A stretch of 64,000 nucleotides of DNA from Triplophysa rosa (lineage: Eukaryota > Chordata > Actinopteri > Cypriniformes > Nemacheilidae): positions 2,520,559 through 2,584,558 of the forward strand of contig NC_079896.1 of assembly GCF_024868665.1 (NCBI RefSeq), read 5' to 3'. Position 1 is the first letter of the stretch; each line of letters opens with the position of its first letter. The notes beneath the pieces were generated by a model. That model saw only the letters and a list, made by a program, of their open reading frames with translations, was not told where the DNA came from and ran no database searches. Shown one piece after another: positions 48,852 to 61,640 of this stretch. A program made the position numbers and the translations under genes.

Positions 48852-49330
48852 CCATGGAAAAAGTTCAAAGACACTATTCCAAATTTTCATTTAATCAGCT
48901 TTTTTTTTTAGATGTATTGTGGTCATTCCAGTCCAGTGTCTGTTGAATTTCAACAAAATCACACCTCAGGAGTGACATAAAGTCATCCAACAGCAATGTG
49001 AAAGACTGACAGCATGACAAGACACATGAAAGCTGAGATAAAAAATTGAGGTTATCACATAAAAAAATGAATTTTGAACTTTTCCTAAATACATGTAGAA
49101 ATATGACTGTTGTATTGCTCAAAAGTGAACATAAACTTGTTTTCTTTGCAGTATTTGAGGTCTGAAAAAATACAAAGCATCTTTTCTGTTATTTTCACCT
49201 GTTTCTCCAGATTTCATTTTCTGCAAATAAATGCAAACAGAAACAATACTTTTATTTGAAATTTGGGAGAAATATTGTTTGTAGTTTACAGAATGAAAAA
49301 AATATATTTAACCTAAACACATACCTATAG
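48852..49330. mobile_element. Dispersed repeat, copy 2 of the ATGTATTGTGGTCATTCCAG family
   Basis: Shares with 707-1135 the blocks AGATGTATTGTGGTCATTCC, GTCATCCAACAGCAATGTGA, GACAGCATGACAAGACA and AATAAATGCAAACAGAAACA in the same order. The third copy, at 61252-61640, is in the opposite orientation. No coding capacity is evident. It lies inside igfn1 copy C. Confidence 0.7.
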
Positions 49331-49879
49331 TAAAATGTAAAATATTTAAATTATTTTGAAATGTCTCATAAATAAAATGTGCCTTTAAAAGAGAATGCTA
49401 TAATTTAGCCTTGTAAAAACAAAATGTTGAATGCATGTAGATCTCTTTGGATAAACGTGTGTGCTAAATGAATAAATGTAAACGTAAAAAAAAACATCCA
49501 GTATCTCCAACTTTCTTGCACTCATTCACTTCAAACCGATACTGTCCTGAATCTGAATCTTTGCAGCTTTTTATTTTTAACTCTTGTGTTCCTCCGTCCT
49601 TAGATATGACCACGTCATCATTAGAGGACAACTAGTCAAAGTAAACAGGTGAGATGCAAGTTATAATTAAGTAATTTTTTTAATTCATAATTGCTCATTT
49701 TGATTTATCATTTGTTCACCTTCTCTCCATCCTTAGACCAGACGCCATCAACGCTGTCAGTGCTCAGTTTACAGGTAAGTTCAGCTGGTTTACCACTGAC
49801 AGCATAAACATCTGAAAGTACACTGGTGAAGTGAAGCTGATCTTCTAAAACTAATCCAGAGTTGGTGACATAATGATAT

Positions 49880-50115
49880 TTAAAGAGACAGTTCACCAAA
49901 AATGAAAATTCATCATTAATTCACCCTCCTGTCATTCGAAAGCGGTGTGACTTTCTTTCATCTGCAGAACACAAAAGAAGAACGTTGGTAAGCAAACAAA
50001 ACTGGACCCCGTTGACTTCCATTGTATGAACACAAAACGACAGTGATATTTCTCAAAATATCTTCTTTTGTGTTTCACATTCAAATAAAGGTTTTGAATG
50101 ACATGAGGGTGTTTA
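49880..50115. mobile_element. TTAAAGGGATAGTTCACC-family MITE copy
   Basis: TTTAAAGAGACAGTTCACCA to about GAGGGTGTTTAAAG, with the internal ACACAAAAGAAG core and its inverse copy. It lies inside igfn1 copy C. Confidence 0.6.
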
Positions 50116-51194
50116 AAGTGCGGGTTCGTGTCAGACAGTGTCAGAATTTACTGCAGCTCATACACAACGCACAGAAATTGCATAATAAAAAAATTGCATC
50201 AAGCAATAAACAATAGTCGGGCATCATGCATTTTCCAAGATTAAAGCGTTTGGCTTGTTAATCACGGAGTCGCCAAATGGAAGCTAATGAATAAGGTTTA
50301 GATAGTTATTAATCAACACTCGCTTAAACTGCCTAAATGACTCTTCTCCTCCCCATACACACTATTCATCTTGTTAGTTGAAGCTGTAGACAATAATTAC
50401 TGTGCCGTCTCCTCGCTGATATCATTCATAGAGTGCCACACTGTGGTTTAACACCAACACGGCAGAGAAATACTGGTGACACTTCACTTGCTCCTATTAT
50501 TTAAAGCCAACGTACTGAAGATGATTTTAATAACTTTTGAGGAGGCAGGCTTTCTTTATAAGAAGTACAGATCTTACCGCATCAGAAACTGCAGTCACAC
50601 CACCGCTGTCTGAAGCATTGTCTCCAGAAAATCCTGCAGATTTTATTCCTGCATTGCATGGGAAAATGATGGACACTTGCTTACATTTATGCTTGTCTTT
50701 CAATCTAGGGGGCTTAAACGCTGGTATTATCTTTGCATATAAATATAAATAGATGAGATGTATGAATGACTATCAATTTGAACAATCATTGGACAAGGCA
50801 AGGCATTAAAGGTGTGCTGAACTGGCCGTTTCTATTATTTTATACTGTTGTCTGAGGCGTACTTATGACATTCGTGTGGTTTTTACATTTGAAAACATCA
50901 AAATCAATAAGTAATTTTTTAGCTATTTTCTACCCGGGTTTTGAGGCCGGATGGAGAAACGCTCTTTTTTAATGGGCGTGCCGCATTGAAGACTTGGAAG
51001 TAAACGCCCACTGCTATGATTGGATAGCAGTTTGCATAGTGAACTTAGTTGGAGCCTTCTACATTATCAGGACATATCAAGCGATCTCCAACAAAGCAAT
51101 AGTGAAGCTTAGTACAAATATGTTTTACTCACATAAGATTGCTGCGCCATTCCTGTCGGATCCAATATTGACGGCACAGCACTGCTTTTTCATT

Positions 51195-51506
51195 TTAGTC
51201 TCTCTGCAAATTCAGCGCCTTGTTCACAAAGGAATCCAAATGAAGCGAACAAATGCTTAATGTTTCACCCACGTGAGCAGGAACGTACTTAAAAATAAAC
51301 TTCAACCACGCATTCCTAATATCAGAATGCGAAGGAAGCGACTGTGTTCTTCCACAACCAGGCGCTGCACAATGTTGCATGTTTGTTGCAGCTATAAAAA
51401 CAGTCTGTGATGAGAAACAGACGTCAGGTGAGGTGAACAACACTTCTGCATCTTCTGTAAATAATGACGGAGCACAGAAAGAGAGCAGGGGAGGATCTGA
51501 AGACAC
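51195..51506 (-). pseudogene. THAP zinc-finger domain relic from a transposon
   Basis: The minus strand encodes MQHCAAPGCGRTQSLPSHSD, then IRNAWLKFIF and ETLSICSLHLDSFVNKA: a THAP-type C2CH finger with Cys-x4-Cys, the conserved Trp and Cys-x2-His. After SFVNKA the frame slips, and the expected EFAERLK and SAVPSILDP continuation is found in another frame behind a stop. The THAP domain is the DNA-binding part of P-like and Kolobok-like transposases and of host THAP genes. The flanking TTAAAGG-type sequence suggests a transposon relic. It sits where igfn1 copy C has lost its Ig3 exon. Confidence 0.65.
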
Positions 51507-51606
51507 GGGATATGTTAAAGGTTTACAATCTGTTACTAAGACTGGAGGAAAATAACACAGGGAAAGGTACAGTATGAGAACTCAATTGATCTGTTATACA
51601 GTAGCT

Positions 51607-51893
51607 TTAATTCGAAATAGAAAGTTCACCAATGAATTTCATTTATTCACTCTCGTGTCATTCAAAACTCTTTGTTCCGTGCAACACAAAAGTAGGTATT
51701 TTGAGAAATGTCTTAGTGGTTTTGTGTTCATACAATGGAAGTCAATGGGGTTCAATGTTGTTTGGTTAACAACGTTCTTCAAAATATCTTCTTTTGTGTT
51801 CTGCAGAAGAAAGAAAGTCATACAGGTTTGGAATGACATAAGGATGAATTATGAATTACATTTTTTAGATTTTTAATGAACTATCCCTTTAAA
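51607..51893. mobile_element. TTAAAGGGATAGTTCACC-family MITE copy
   Basis: Right end GAACTATCCCTTTAA, left end AGAAAGTTCACC; the core AACACAAAAG and its inverse are present. It lies next to the THAP relic. Confidence 0.65.
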
Positions 51894-52733
51894 GGGGCAA
51901 TGACTTAAGACCTCAATTTTAACCCGAGCTTTTGTTATATAAGAGGGAATCGTATTCAAGCGAACATCCTGTAAGTGTCAGAACTGAAAACGCCTTTGTT
52001 ACTGAAATTACAACTGTTATTGACACCAGGCTCAGTGAACGCCAGGTCCTGGAATGCACCTATCTATGACGTCATTGATAGGTTGAACACCGCCTCCACA
52101 GAAAAATATCAATGACTACTTCTCTAGCCCCGCCCACTGGTTCGCAAATGACTTTAGCCACACATAGTACACACTCCCGTGTGATTTGTGATGATTGACA
52201 AACTGGTAACCATAGCGACATATTTTTCGGCTAAAGATTCATTTTGTCCTTCAGTTTAAATTAAAATAAATTTACCCGAGAAGCAAAATGACTTTTTTAG
52301 TAAGTCTTGTTTACTGAAACATTAAGTGAGGTTATGCCTAAAACAAGAAACAATTGGGGGTTGTGAAAAAACACAATATTTATATATATATATATACTAT
52401 AAATACTTTTAATTTAAGTAAAAACTGATTTTGGTACATATTCAGAAAACAAAACATAATATTTCGAGTCGTTTGCTTCTCATGTATGGGTAGTAAACAA
52501 AGAAACCATAAATGTGTCCTATGGTGTCACAGCAAAAAAAAAACAACTAGCGATAAATATAAATATTTCTTTTTCTATTTTTCTATTATAAATATAAAAT
52601 AATATAAAATAATATATTTTGTTGTTGCTATGTGACACCATAGGACATTTGTCAACTACCCGTATATGTATTTAAGTATTTAAGAATGTTTTGATATTTG
52701 TACTGGAAAACAAGATAAAAATATTAAGTAAAA

Positions 52734-52926
52734 TTTCTTTATTAACATTGTTCGAGACCAAACAGACCAATAGCACAAATGATAAAGCACCGTATTGTGA
52801 TAATTCCAAATATTTGTAAGAGAAGTAAAAGCAGACCTTCTTGAATGGTGAGAGCGATGGGTTTGCGGATAAATCCGGATGGCTCTTTCCTTCTGGAAGC
52901 TCCTCCACAAACTGTGTGACCATCAC
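52734..52926 (-). repeat. Second copy of an igfn1-C exon and its intron flank
   Basis: This 193-bp stretch repeats 54410-54603 at high identity, including the intron text ACCAAACAGACCAATAGCAC and most of the exon coding VTQFVEELPEGKSHPD. The copy has one base less in the coding part and lacks the exon start, so it cannot splice normally. Confidence 0.8.
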
Positions 52927-55549
52927 CAGAAGCAAACCAGTTTACTTTGGGTGTGACTAACTCTTAAATTCAGTGGAGAACACGTTGGCGTCCTCTACGT
53001 CCAACTGGTAAAGTCCTGCATCATCTGGGAGAAGGTCTTTGATGGTGAAGATGTATTTCTTGCCTACTTGATTCAGGTTGTGCTTCATTTCCAAATCGAG
53101 TTCTTGAGAATATGGTATCATCTCGCCATCCTGAGGAACAAACCAAAAGTTGGCCAACCACGTGTGTAGACATGAACCTTCATCATTATCAGTCCTTACC
53201 TTGTAGGTGAAAATCCTGATGCTGGGGTGTAGAAGTTTCAGATCAAGTTGAATGAAGCGATTCCATCGGGATTCACATCATCAATGTGTTTGAGGTTGGA
53301 ACTGCCAGAAAAACATCACCGTTTCACATGTAACTTACGAAGAACACGTGTAATTCATCATTAGCTTTGATTACCTCGGCTTGCTCCATTTCTCTCTCTC
53401 TTTTCATCTCATTGAGTTTCTTAAGCATCCAGCGGAAGTCCGTCACCTCGTATTCATCGCAGATGCGCCCGTATTCTGTCTTATCGGCAGAACATCTGGT
53501 CGATTTTGCCAGCTTCGCTTTTAGGACGAACTTTACTGCAGGGTTCAAAGACAATTCAGTGTTGATGAAAGTTAGATAGCTATAGGTTATGGAATATAAT
53601 TTAAGAACGGAGGATATCAAACTTAAAAAAAAACTCATTTCCTACTGTTTTTCTTTTTTGTATCGGCAAACGTTATTAAAGCTTTGGGGGACCACATCTT
53701 CCTACCTCTCTGAAACCTCACCAGTTCATATCTTGGAATAAAATAATAAAAAGGACGATGCGGCATCATCAATGCATTAGTCACGAAGATTGCCTGAAAT
53801 AACTTTCGGTTTACATCAGAAGATTAACAACACCTTTTTCTTTTCAGGACGGCCTTGAGCTCGTGCAGATCAGTTGCTTCTGAAGCTTCAGAAAATAAAC
53901 ACTGATTCATTTATATCACCATAACATGCAATTACATAAAAGCTACGGCGCAGATTATTTCTACTTAGAAGCTTCCCGCTTTGCTTTGTCCTTCTTGTAT
54001 CCCACTGAATATAAAAGTGACAAACATCACAGACGGTTGGAATCATGAGTTTCTGTAAAGAATGATGAAGTATCGTACCTTCGATTACATTCAAGAGGAC
54101 GGTGACCATCGCCTTTCCAAATTCATTTGTAGCCAAACATTTGTAGGTATCCGCTTGGGGTGGAGAAACATTTGGCATCTGAAACACAACACTAAGAGTC
54201 AGATTAGCAATAGAAATACTTGAATATCCTTTTATTTTCTAGCACAGCTCACCTCCATAGTGTGACCTCGAGAAACAGGGTCATACTTGATTTGATATTT
54301 CTCTGGATCAGATACATCCCCATTATTTCTAGCCCATGTTACAGTAGGAGTGGGGTCCCCGATCACAATGGCCGTGAAGACAGCCAGTTTACCTGTAAGA
54401 CGACTCAATTTCTTTATTAACATTGTTCCAGACCAAACAGACCAATAGCACAAATGATGAAGCACTGTATTGTGATAATTCAAAATATTTCTAAGAGAAG
54501 TAAAAGCAGACCTTCTTGAATGGTGAGAGCGATGGGTTTGCGGATAAAATCCGGATGGCTCTTTCCTTCTGGAAGCTCCTCCACAAACTGTGTGACCATC
54601 ACTCCAGGAACTTTAGATCTCTTTGTGATGCTCACTACCGTGAAACCATAAAATAACTGCACATTGTGACCAAATTTGAGATTTTCAATGAATGTGTAAA
54701 AAATACAGATAAAAAAATGGTAACACTTTAGTATACGGACCAATTCTCACTATTAACTAGTTGTTTATTAGCATGCACATTATTAGCATATTGGCTGTTT
54801 ATAAGCACTTATAAAGCACATATTCTGCATATTCTACATCCCTAATCCTACCTAATACCTAAACCTAACAACTACATTACTAACTATTAATAAGAAGCAA
54901 AAGTCGTAGTTAATAGTTGACTAAAACCGAGAACTGGACCTTAAAATAAAATAAAGTGTGACCAAAAAAATGTACTCCCTTTCATGTCTTTCCATACTTG
55001 TCTGACTTTCTTTTTTTCCATGGTAAAGAGATTTTTGGGTGAACTGTCCCTTTAAATATTACATGTATAGTCAATTATATCTTTTTTTCATTTAAAAAAT
55101 ATAATATCACCAGAGGAGTCGATACTGATGTTAAATGAACACTGAAGCTTCACCTTGACCTGATCCGGTCGGATCCGATACTTTGGATTTCTTCCACATT
55201 TTGTTTCAGATCTTTCCACTTGATTCCGATTAACTGAAATTTTCTCTGCAAATATAAAAAGACAGTAATATTTACAAAAAGACTGAGAATCTCACATTTC
55301 AACACATTGATTTACTGTATATCGCAATGAGGTCAAATTGTGACAGAAGTCTTTGAAAACAGAAAAAAGAACTGGTGTGAAAAACAAACGTGCTTTTCAT
55401 CTTTCCGTGTTATTGGGATTGTAAATATAGTGTGGTAAATAACCTGTAGGGGCCATCGCTTACTCAGTGTAAGGAACGTAAGTAGGCCTAAACCGTATCC
55501 CATGACAGATGATAAATATTGTTTTAAATGTGCATTTCCACATACCCAC

Positions 55550-55640
55550 CGTATTTGTTCCGGCCTCATGGACAGAGAGATCTGCCCGGTGATGAGGAGA
55601 AAAAAACGTGTCTCCGCGTTGAAAGCGTGACCAGTAATTT
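55550..55640 (-). other. Possible non-coding first exon of igfn1 copy C
   Basis: Ends GAACAAATACG followed by GTGGGT. It is the nearest good donor upstream of the MWKKSKVS exon. The 5' limit is not visible. Confidence 0.25.
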
Positions 55641-55932
55641 TGGAGACATTGCAACTGTCACAGCAGAAATTGCTTTGGCGGGTAATAGTGATTCTTCACT
55701 GTAGAAATTGTAGAGGCGGAGTCAAGTTTTTGTTTCTGCTGCTGTCCCACAGAACGAGAGGGTTCGTGATCATTGATCAAGAAATATCATTGTAAATCAA
55801 TGCTTTTGACCCCTTTTTTGAAACAGAGATACAATTTCATTAATTTGACCTTAAGTCTGATCTTACCTCAGTTATGTCATTTTGAAAGAAAAATATAATT
55901 TCTAAAGAAATTTGTATAGTGGTATGTAAATA

Positions 55933-55934
<2 letters not shown>

Positions 55935-55971
<37 letters not shown>
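55935..55971. repeat. AT dinucleotide microsatellite
   Basis: Uninterrupted run of AT repeats, about 37 bp. Shorter runs occur at 52379-52396 and about 61636-61652. Confidence 0.9.
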
Positions 55972-55975
<4 letters not shown>

Positions 55976-56186
55976 TTATGTGTGTGAGTGAGTGAATGGA
56001 TGTATTTTTTGCTTATTAATGGACAGACTTATATGTATATATGTGCAAATGTATATTTATTATCTTATTTTTTGTTTTGTTTTATATCTTATGTTGTATG
56101 TTTTTTTCATCCTTCAATGTACTTTCTGCTATAATTCAATCTCAGTATTGCTAAGCAGAAAAGTAAATAAACTTCAACAAACATAA

Positions 56187-56818
56187 ATTATTATAATTAT
56201 TAAATAATCGTCTCATCGCAATTGTTTGGCCTCACCGCGATGGTTTCAGATCATCGCAATTATTGCACATCTCTATAGAAGACACTAGGGGGAGCTGTAG
56301 TGCATCTGCATATTGCATATTTTATTGTATATTGTAACTAAAGCATGGCAATACTTGTAAAATGTACCACCACAACACAATCACTTAAAAAAAAACTAAA
56401 GCATATACCATAAAAATAACCTGCAGTACAATTTAATATTATTTCAGTGTGAAAACCAGTCTACCAAAATCTCATTAACATAGAAGTAAACTTTGATTGT
56501 AGTCTTGCAAGTGACAAAAAAACAGACTAGAAGCTTTTCTATGTCTGAAAGTATTTTAATGGTGGCTTAAATTCACTCCTGATCAATTTACAAGTATTTG
56601 GCGGTTGCATTATTGACAGGTAAAAGCCTAAACCTTAAATATATGATGACCCAATTTTTTCCTATAGGAATGTATTTCCAAGAAAAAGAACATAGTCTTT
56701 ATATTCAGAACAATATGGTCGTTTCAAAGCTGAATAAAAAATGTATGAGAATTAAAAGTCAAAGCTCTAAAACAGACAATTAATCGTCATAATCACAATG
56801 ATTTATTAGACAGCCCTA
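56187..56818. mobile_element. Truncated relative of the 12902-13642 hAT element
   Basis: Shares long blocks with 12902-13642 in the same order: AAATAATCGTCTCATCGC, then AGAAGACACTAGGGGGAGCT, CAGACTAGAAGCTTTTCTAT and TATGATGACCCAATTTTTTC. The right end TTTATTAGACAGCCCTA is kept; the left TAGGGCTGTC terminus is missing. Confidence 0.75.
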
Positions 56819-58260
56819 AGGTCTTGTTAACATTTCAGTTTTTTTCTCCTAGATAACAGTGAGATTGCATGGAAAAAAAAATTAACTCCCAAAAACTAGA
56901 AATCTGACAAATGTCTCCGGTAGAGTTTCAGAAGAGATCTTAACGACGTCTCAAACTGAGCTCAGATTTGTCAAGTCTGCAATCAAAAGTCAATATTATT
57001 GAAGATCTCAATATGAACTCAAACATTTCTCATCGAATTTACCCAAATCCAGAAATATTACCCAAACATCTGAGATACTTAAATGAAACACAGCTGAGAA
57101 CTCCATCAAATCTCCTGAGCTATAAAAGAGCGACATCTTAGCAATAACATTCTCTTCTGGTCTCAACATGACCTCTCGCCCACACCAATCAAACATTCTC
57201 CCCTCTATAAATCATTCATCTTGCATTTCTCGTCTCTTCATATCACTCGATCACTTTAAAGAATTATAGCTGGTGACATTATTTTTCCTCACACCTTCAC
57301 TGTGCCGGTGATTCATGGAAATATGAGCAGCGTCCAGATTCTCTCCTGACTCAAGTGCAGTCATGGGATTGGTCAGACAGTTCATGTTATGTTCTTCTCA
57401 ACGCTTATGTGTACTATCCCCGATATATTTTTGAGGATGAATGAGAGGCAGGTGACATTGAGGTAAAGAGAGACCTGGCCTGACACTCTTCATGTGTCTC
57501 GCCCTGTGACGGGCGATGTCAGGAGGTGTCGCTCACATTTTGGCTCTGTGAATTAAAAAGAGATCAACACGTCCCGGTGGCATGCAACGGTGACATGTGT
57601 TGAGTGATATCTGGACTTAAGTTTATCAGTCAGAATGAAGAGCGGGGTCCAAAAGTCTGAGGTCTCGTTCACGGCATAAAATCATTTTCCGAAGTAGAGA
57701 GAACATTTGTTCTTCAAATAAGCTTTTCAGATCCGAATATAGATTATATAGATTCAATAACATATTCTTACTCCATTGGCAATTTCTTTCTCTTTTTGAG
57801 CAATAAAACTCACAAAATGTAGTTATATTTGTGCTTCAAACAGGAACAGTTATTTCATATTTGGTTATAAAAATGAATTCAAGTTAGTTTTTTGAAAACG
57901 TAATGCTTAGCTGTTCATGCTAAGAAACAAGACATGAATACTAATAGGAAATTGTTTTTGTTATTGGTGTTGAAGAGATGGGATCTCATTTTTAACGTTT
58001 TAAGATTTTGAAAAATCTATAACAAATAAGATACTTTTTAAGACACTACGCTATTTTTTGGTCATGAGCTCATTTGTGACATTGACTGTTAACAAAATGT
58101 TTCATGTTTTGAACAAACTTATGGAGTCCAAACATGCAGAAAGATAAACAGAAACACAACCTTGAATTGTTATACAGACAACAGAAGTATTTCAGCTGTC
58201 GTCTCAGACTTTTGTAGGCCACCGTAAGACAGAAAATGAATGAGGCTTCAAGAAATTTCA

Positions 58261-58276
58261 TGAGAGAGAGAGAGAG
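58261..58276. repeat. GA dinucleotide microsatellite
   Basis: Short (GA)n run. Confidence 0.7.
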
Positions 58277-58484
58277 TTGAAGTGGGCAGTGTGCCACACT
58301 TTGCCCGGAGAGACTCATAAACGCTTTCATTTCTGAAATATTTCCTCTCATATTGGCAACAAAGTAAAATGCTGGAAAAGTTTCTGGAAATGTTTCGTTC
58401 AAACTGGTCTACTGCTGTATTTCAATTGCACGACGTGGGTGTTTTTTTACATGCTGACACACGTCTTTGCCCTGCCTTTGACCT

Positions 58485-58515
58485 ATGAAGAATATCTAAT
58501 AAAGATATATTAAGA
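58485..58515 (-). promoter_or_regulatory. Third copy of the igfn1 5'-flank block
   Basis: Minus strand TTAATATATCTTTATTAG, then ATTCTTCATAGG followed by TCAAAGG. It matches the blocks at 27720 and 40970. It lies about 3.3 kb before the copy C start codon, farther than in A and B. Confidence 0.35.
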
Positions 58516-59311
58516 TTTTTATCTACTCATCTCAAGTCATTTAAAATGTTGAGTATATATATGTTTGACATTCTAGGGTTCCTCATGCTGGTTGTTACAC
58601 CGTCAGTTGATAGGTCACATGCTTCATATAAACATTGTAAATGTCACAATGTTGCAATAAATCACTGCAAGTCTTGTGCGTTTCCTCAACTGCAAATCAG
58701 CTGATTTTAAGGTGTCCCTCTTAAAAGAAATCTACAACATTGACCGCTCAAAGTATACAAAAACTCATCCGTCTAACAAAACATTGCTTTCAATCCTTCC
58801 TTGAGTCAAATGTGCATCACAGTTTGGCTCATTTATGTAGTGTGAATCTTGGGTTTATCAAACAGTATGTACATGATCGCGTCTTGGCCTCTGAATTCAC
58901 TTTACTGCTTGTGTTTTGGCTCAGACTGACTGAAAATGAGCCTTTGGTCCACTGGCAGAACACATTCGAGATCAGATGCCGGATTCAGTAGGGGTTTGTT
59001 TTTATGGGCCACGTGGACCGCTACTGTCAAATCTAAACACCTGCTACACTTGAAGCATTTCAAATCAAGTTCTGTCACTTTTAAAAGGATCAAGAACGCA
59101 TAATGTCACCGTTCCAAAACCGCATACGAACTGCATTTGTAAATTCCTTTGTTAGAAGTAAAAAAACTAATTATAAATACAGTAATTTACTTAATATCAA
59201 AGATCATTAATAAAAATGCTAATCGATAAATCAATTTTGAATCAAATGGCGTATGAGATGCTTCCTATGTACAGAGTTACAAATCAGTTGCTTTTAAGGT
59301 TCATTCCAGTT

Positions 59312-59492
59312 ACTGTAAAAAATCCCACGGTTTTCTTGTAAATCTTTGGTCTTTTGCTGTAATTTGATGGTTTTTGACCATATTTAAAAATATACTGTAA
59401 AAAAATCCCGTAAAAAGCTGGGGCGCTAAAATATATTTTTTTTACAGTACAATAACAGTAAAATTCTGTAAAATGACGTTTTTTACAGTATG
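59312..59492. repeat. ACTGTAAAAAA-family palindromic element
   Basis: TTACTGTAAAAAATCCCACG at the left and TTTTTTACAGTA at the right, with GGTTTTTGACCATATTTAAA inside. It is the same family as 24060-24475. Confidence 0.6.
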
Positions 59493-61251
59493 TCTTAAAG
59501 GACAGCTGCCTATGCAGGGAGTAGACAGCAAGGGGGCTCACTATGTTTTTCGAAAGAGTGCCAAATTAAATGACTGTGTATAAAACATGACTAACACTTT
59601 TACATTTGTTGGAGGTGGAAACTTTAAAGTACTAAATGAGTCCGTTTTAACTGATTCATCTTTCCTTTTAATGATAGTACTTTTATCAATCCAAGGTTAT
59701 TATCAAGGATACCAAACAGTCTAAACTTATTAAAATGACTGCATTCCAAATAATAGTCCTTTCAGCTCTAATAAATTCTTTTAGATAAGTTAGAAAAGTT
59801 TAGTTAATAGAAATTTAGTTAAAAGAAACCAAAATGGCTACCGTACATCGCCGTTATATAAGAAAAGTTCACAATTTTAGACACCTGAATGACTTTTTTC
59901 CTCATGGAACACATAAGGAGATGGTGGACAGAATGTCGGTGACCGACAGCCTCAGTCGCCATTAACATTCATTGCATGACAAAAAAAGTAAGTGTTGAGA
60001 GAGTGTTTCTTTTCGTATCATTGAATATTAATTACACTTTAAATATACCTTGTGTAAAATATGTATTCTTTGCTTGAGGAGTTGGTATGAAACATTGACA
60101 AATTATAGACATGTCTTAACCAAATGTTAGATGCCCATACAGTAGATGTGTTCTCAGGAGGACTACAGCATGAGTCATCTCTCATCCACCAAACACTTTA
60201 TTTTTAGATTTATGCTTTCCTTGTTTGTCAAGGAAGTTCCAAAGTTTGTTGAATGTAAATTGGAAAAACTTGAATCGAATTTGACAGTTGACGTTATTTC
60301 CAAATGCTAAAGCAACTTAAGATATTGAGCAGATGTCAAAAACATAATTATCTTCCACAATGACTATAGCAATGTTGAGGGCAACAGTATATCGGTAATT
60401 AACTTACCAACAGCCAAATGAGCTCCTGTGTCTAAGCCCTGCTTACGGTCTGATAGTCCAGCGCTGTGTCTCGTAAAGCTAATAAAATCCTTCAAGGAAT
60501 TTAATAGCAACGTTCCTCCATCACGAACCTAACAGCCTGGTGCCTGCCCCGCTCGGAGAGATGCTGCCCCCTTCAGAGAGGGGACGTATGAAGAGACTGA
60601 CAGAGATTAAATGAGTATGTTAACAGAAGATAAACATAACATTAAAAAAACGTATTTACACTTACCTGATGGACTCTAAATACTCTACTTCTAGTTCTTA
60701 TAGGCCTGAGAGAGTACAAAATGGGGCTGCAGAAGTTGTTTTTATAAGTTAAGACAAGAAGTTGAAGACAAGACTTTGTTTTTTTAAAAAAAGGTTAAAT
60801 GTACTCAAATAGAAGCAGGCCACAAAACGTGTAATAAATTAAATTGATCACCATATTACCCGTATATATTACGTATGTTTCTTATTGTTTGTGTTTTATT
60901 TGCGCTTCGCCATGTTTGCTCCCATATAAGATAACGTGACAGCATTGTAATATTAAATTATTTTATATTTAAAATCAATATTAAAATAAATGAAAGTAAG
61001 AATAGTTTAGAAATGTAAATTATATTAACAAGTATATATTATAATAATTATATCTGTATAAAATGTATTATTGAATTAATTTACGAATTACTTATTAATA
61101 TTGTATTTTAATTACATATTAGTGTTGGTATAATTATTATAATATTTGACCATATTCAATTTGACTGATTATATGTCAGTATATATATTCATATTATTTT
61201 CAGAATTTACTATTTATAGGTATGTGTTTAGGTAAAATGATCATTTTTGTT

Positions 61252-61640
61252 TCTGTGAACTACTAATAATATTTCTCCTAAATTTCTAATAAAAATATTG
61301 TTTCTATTTGAATTTATTGGCAGAAAATGAAAACTGGAGGAACAGGTGAAAATAACAGAAAAGATGTTCTGTAGTTTTTCAGACCTCAATTACCGCAAAG
61401 AAAACAAGTTCATATTCACCTTTAAGCTGTAAAATGTATTTAGGAAAAGTTCGACAATTATTTTTTTATGTGATAATCTGGATTTTTATCACAGTTTTTA
61501 TGTGTCTTGTCATGCTGTCAGTCTTTCGCTATTGGATGACTTTATGTTACTCCTGAGGTTTGATTTTGTTGAAATTCAACAGACACCTGACTGAAATGGC
61601 CAAAATACATCTAGAAATGATGATTAAAAAAAAAAAATAT
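61252..61640. mobile_element. Dispersed repeat, copy 3 of the ATGTATTGTGGTCATTCCAG family
   Basis: Inverse complement of the blocks listed for 48852-49330, including TGTCTTGTCATGCTGTCAGT and ACTTTATGTTACTCCTGAGG. Confidence 0.65.

Larger units (their letters stand above)
44760..55199 (-). pseudogene. igfn1: igfn1 copy C, decayed and 3'-truncated
   Basis: Recognisable exons: 55199-55160 (start MWKKSKVSDPTGS), 54634-54512, 54392-54253, 54178-54079, 54004-53965, about 53880-53830, 53535-53375, 53301-53200, 53130-52962, 50648-50578 (linker remnant), 49811-49720, 49631 to about 49503, about 48775-48497, 48357-48085, 45045-44951 and 44839-44760. Early exons keep the exact lengths of A and B (123, 140 and 100 bp). 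Breaks: the tri-helix exon has lost 26 bp; the next exon is out of frame; the Ig3 exon is absent; the Ig4 second exon has lost its donor; the Ig5 exon has lost its acceptor and a few bases near its end; one FnIII half is missing; exon 45045-44951 has lost 34 bp and reads into TAA TAG. The last Ig-FnIII-Ig exons are absent below 44760. A Tc1 element sits between 48085 and 45045. No restored protein is possible without inference, and none is given. Confidence 0.8.

Noticed and set aside
50994..51260. Plus-strand 88-codon frame MEVNAHCYDW
   Set aside because: It overlaps and opposes the THAP relic and has no recognisable domain.
55992..56186. Plus-strand hydrophobic 64-codon frame
   Set aside because: AT-rich sequence beside an AT microsatellite gives a Tyr/Phe/Leu-rich product by chance; no splice or start context supports it.
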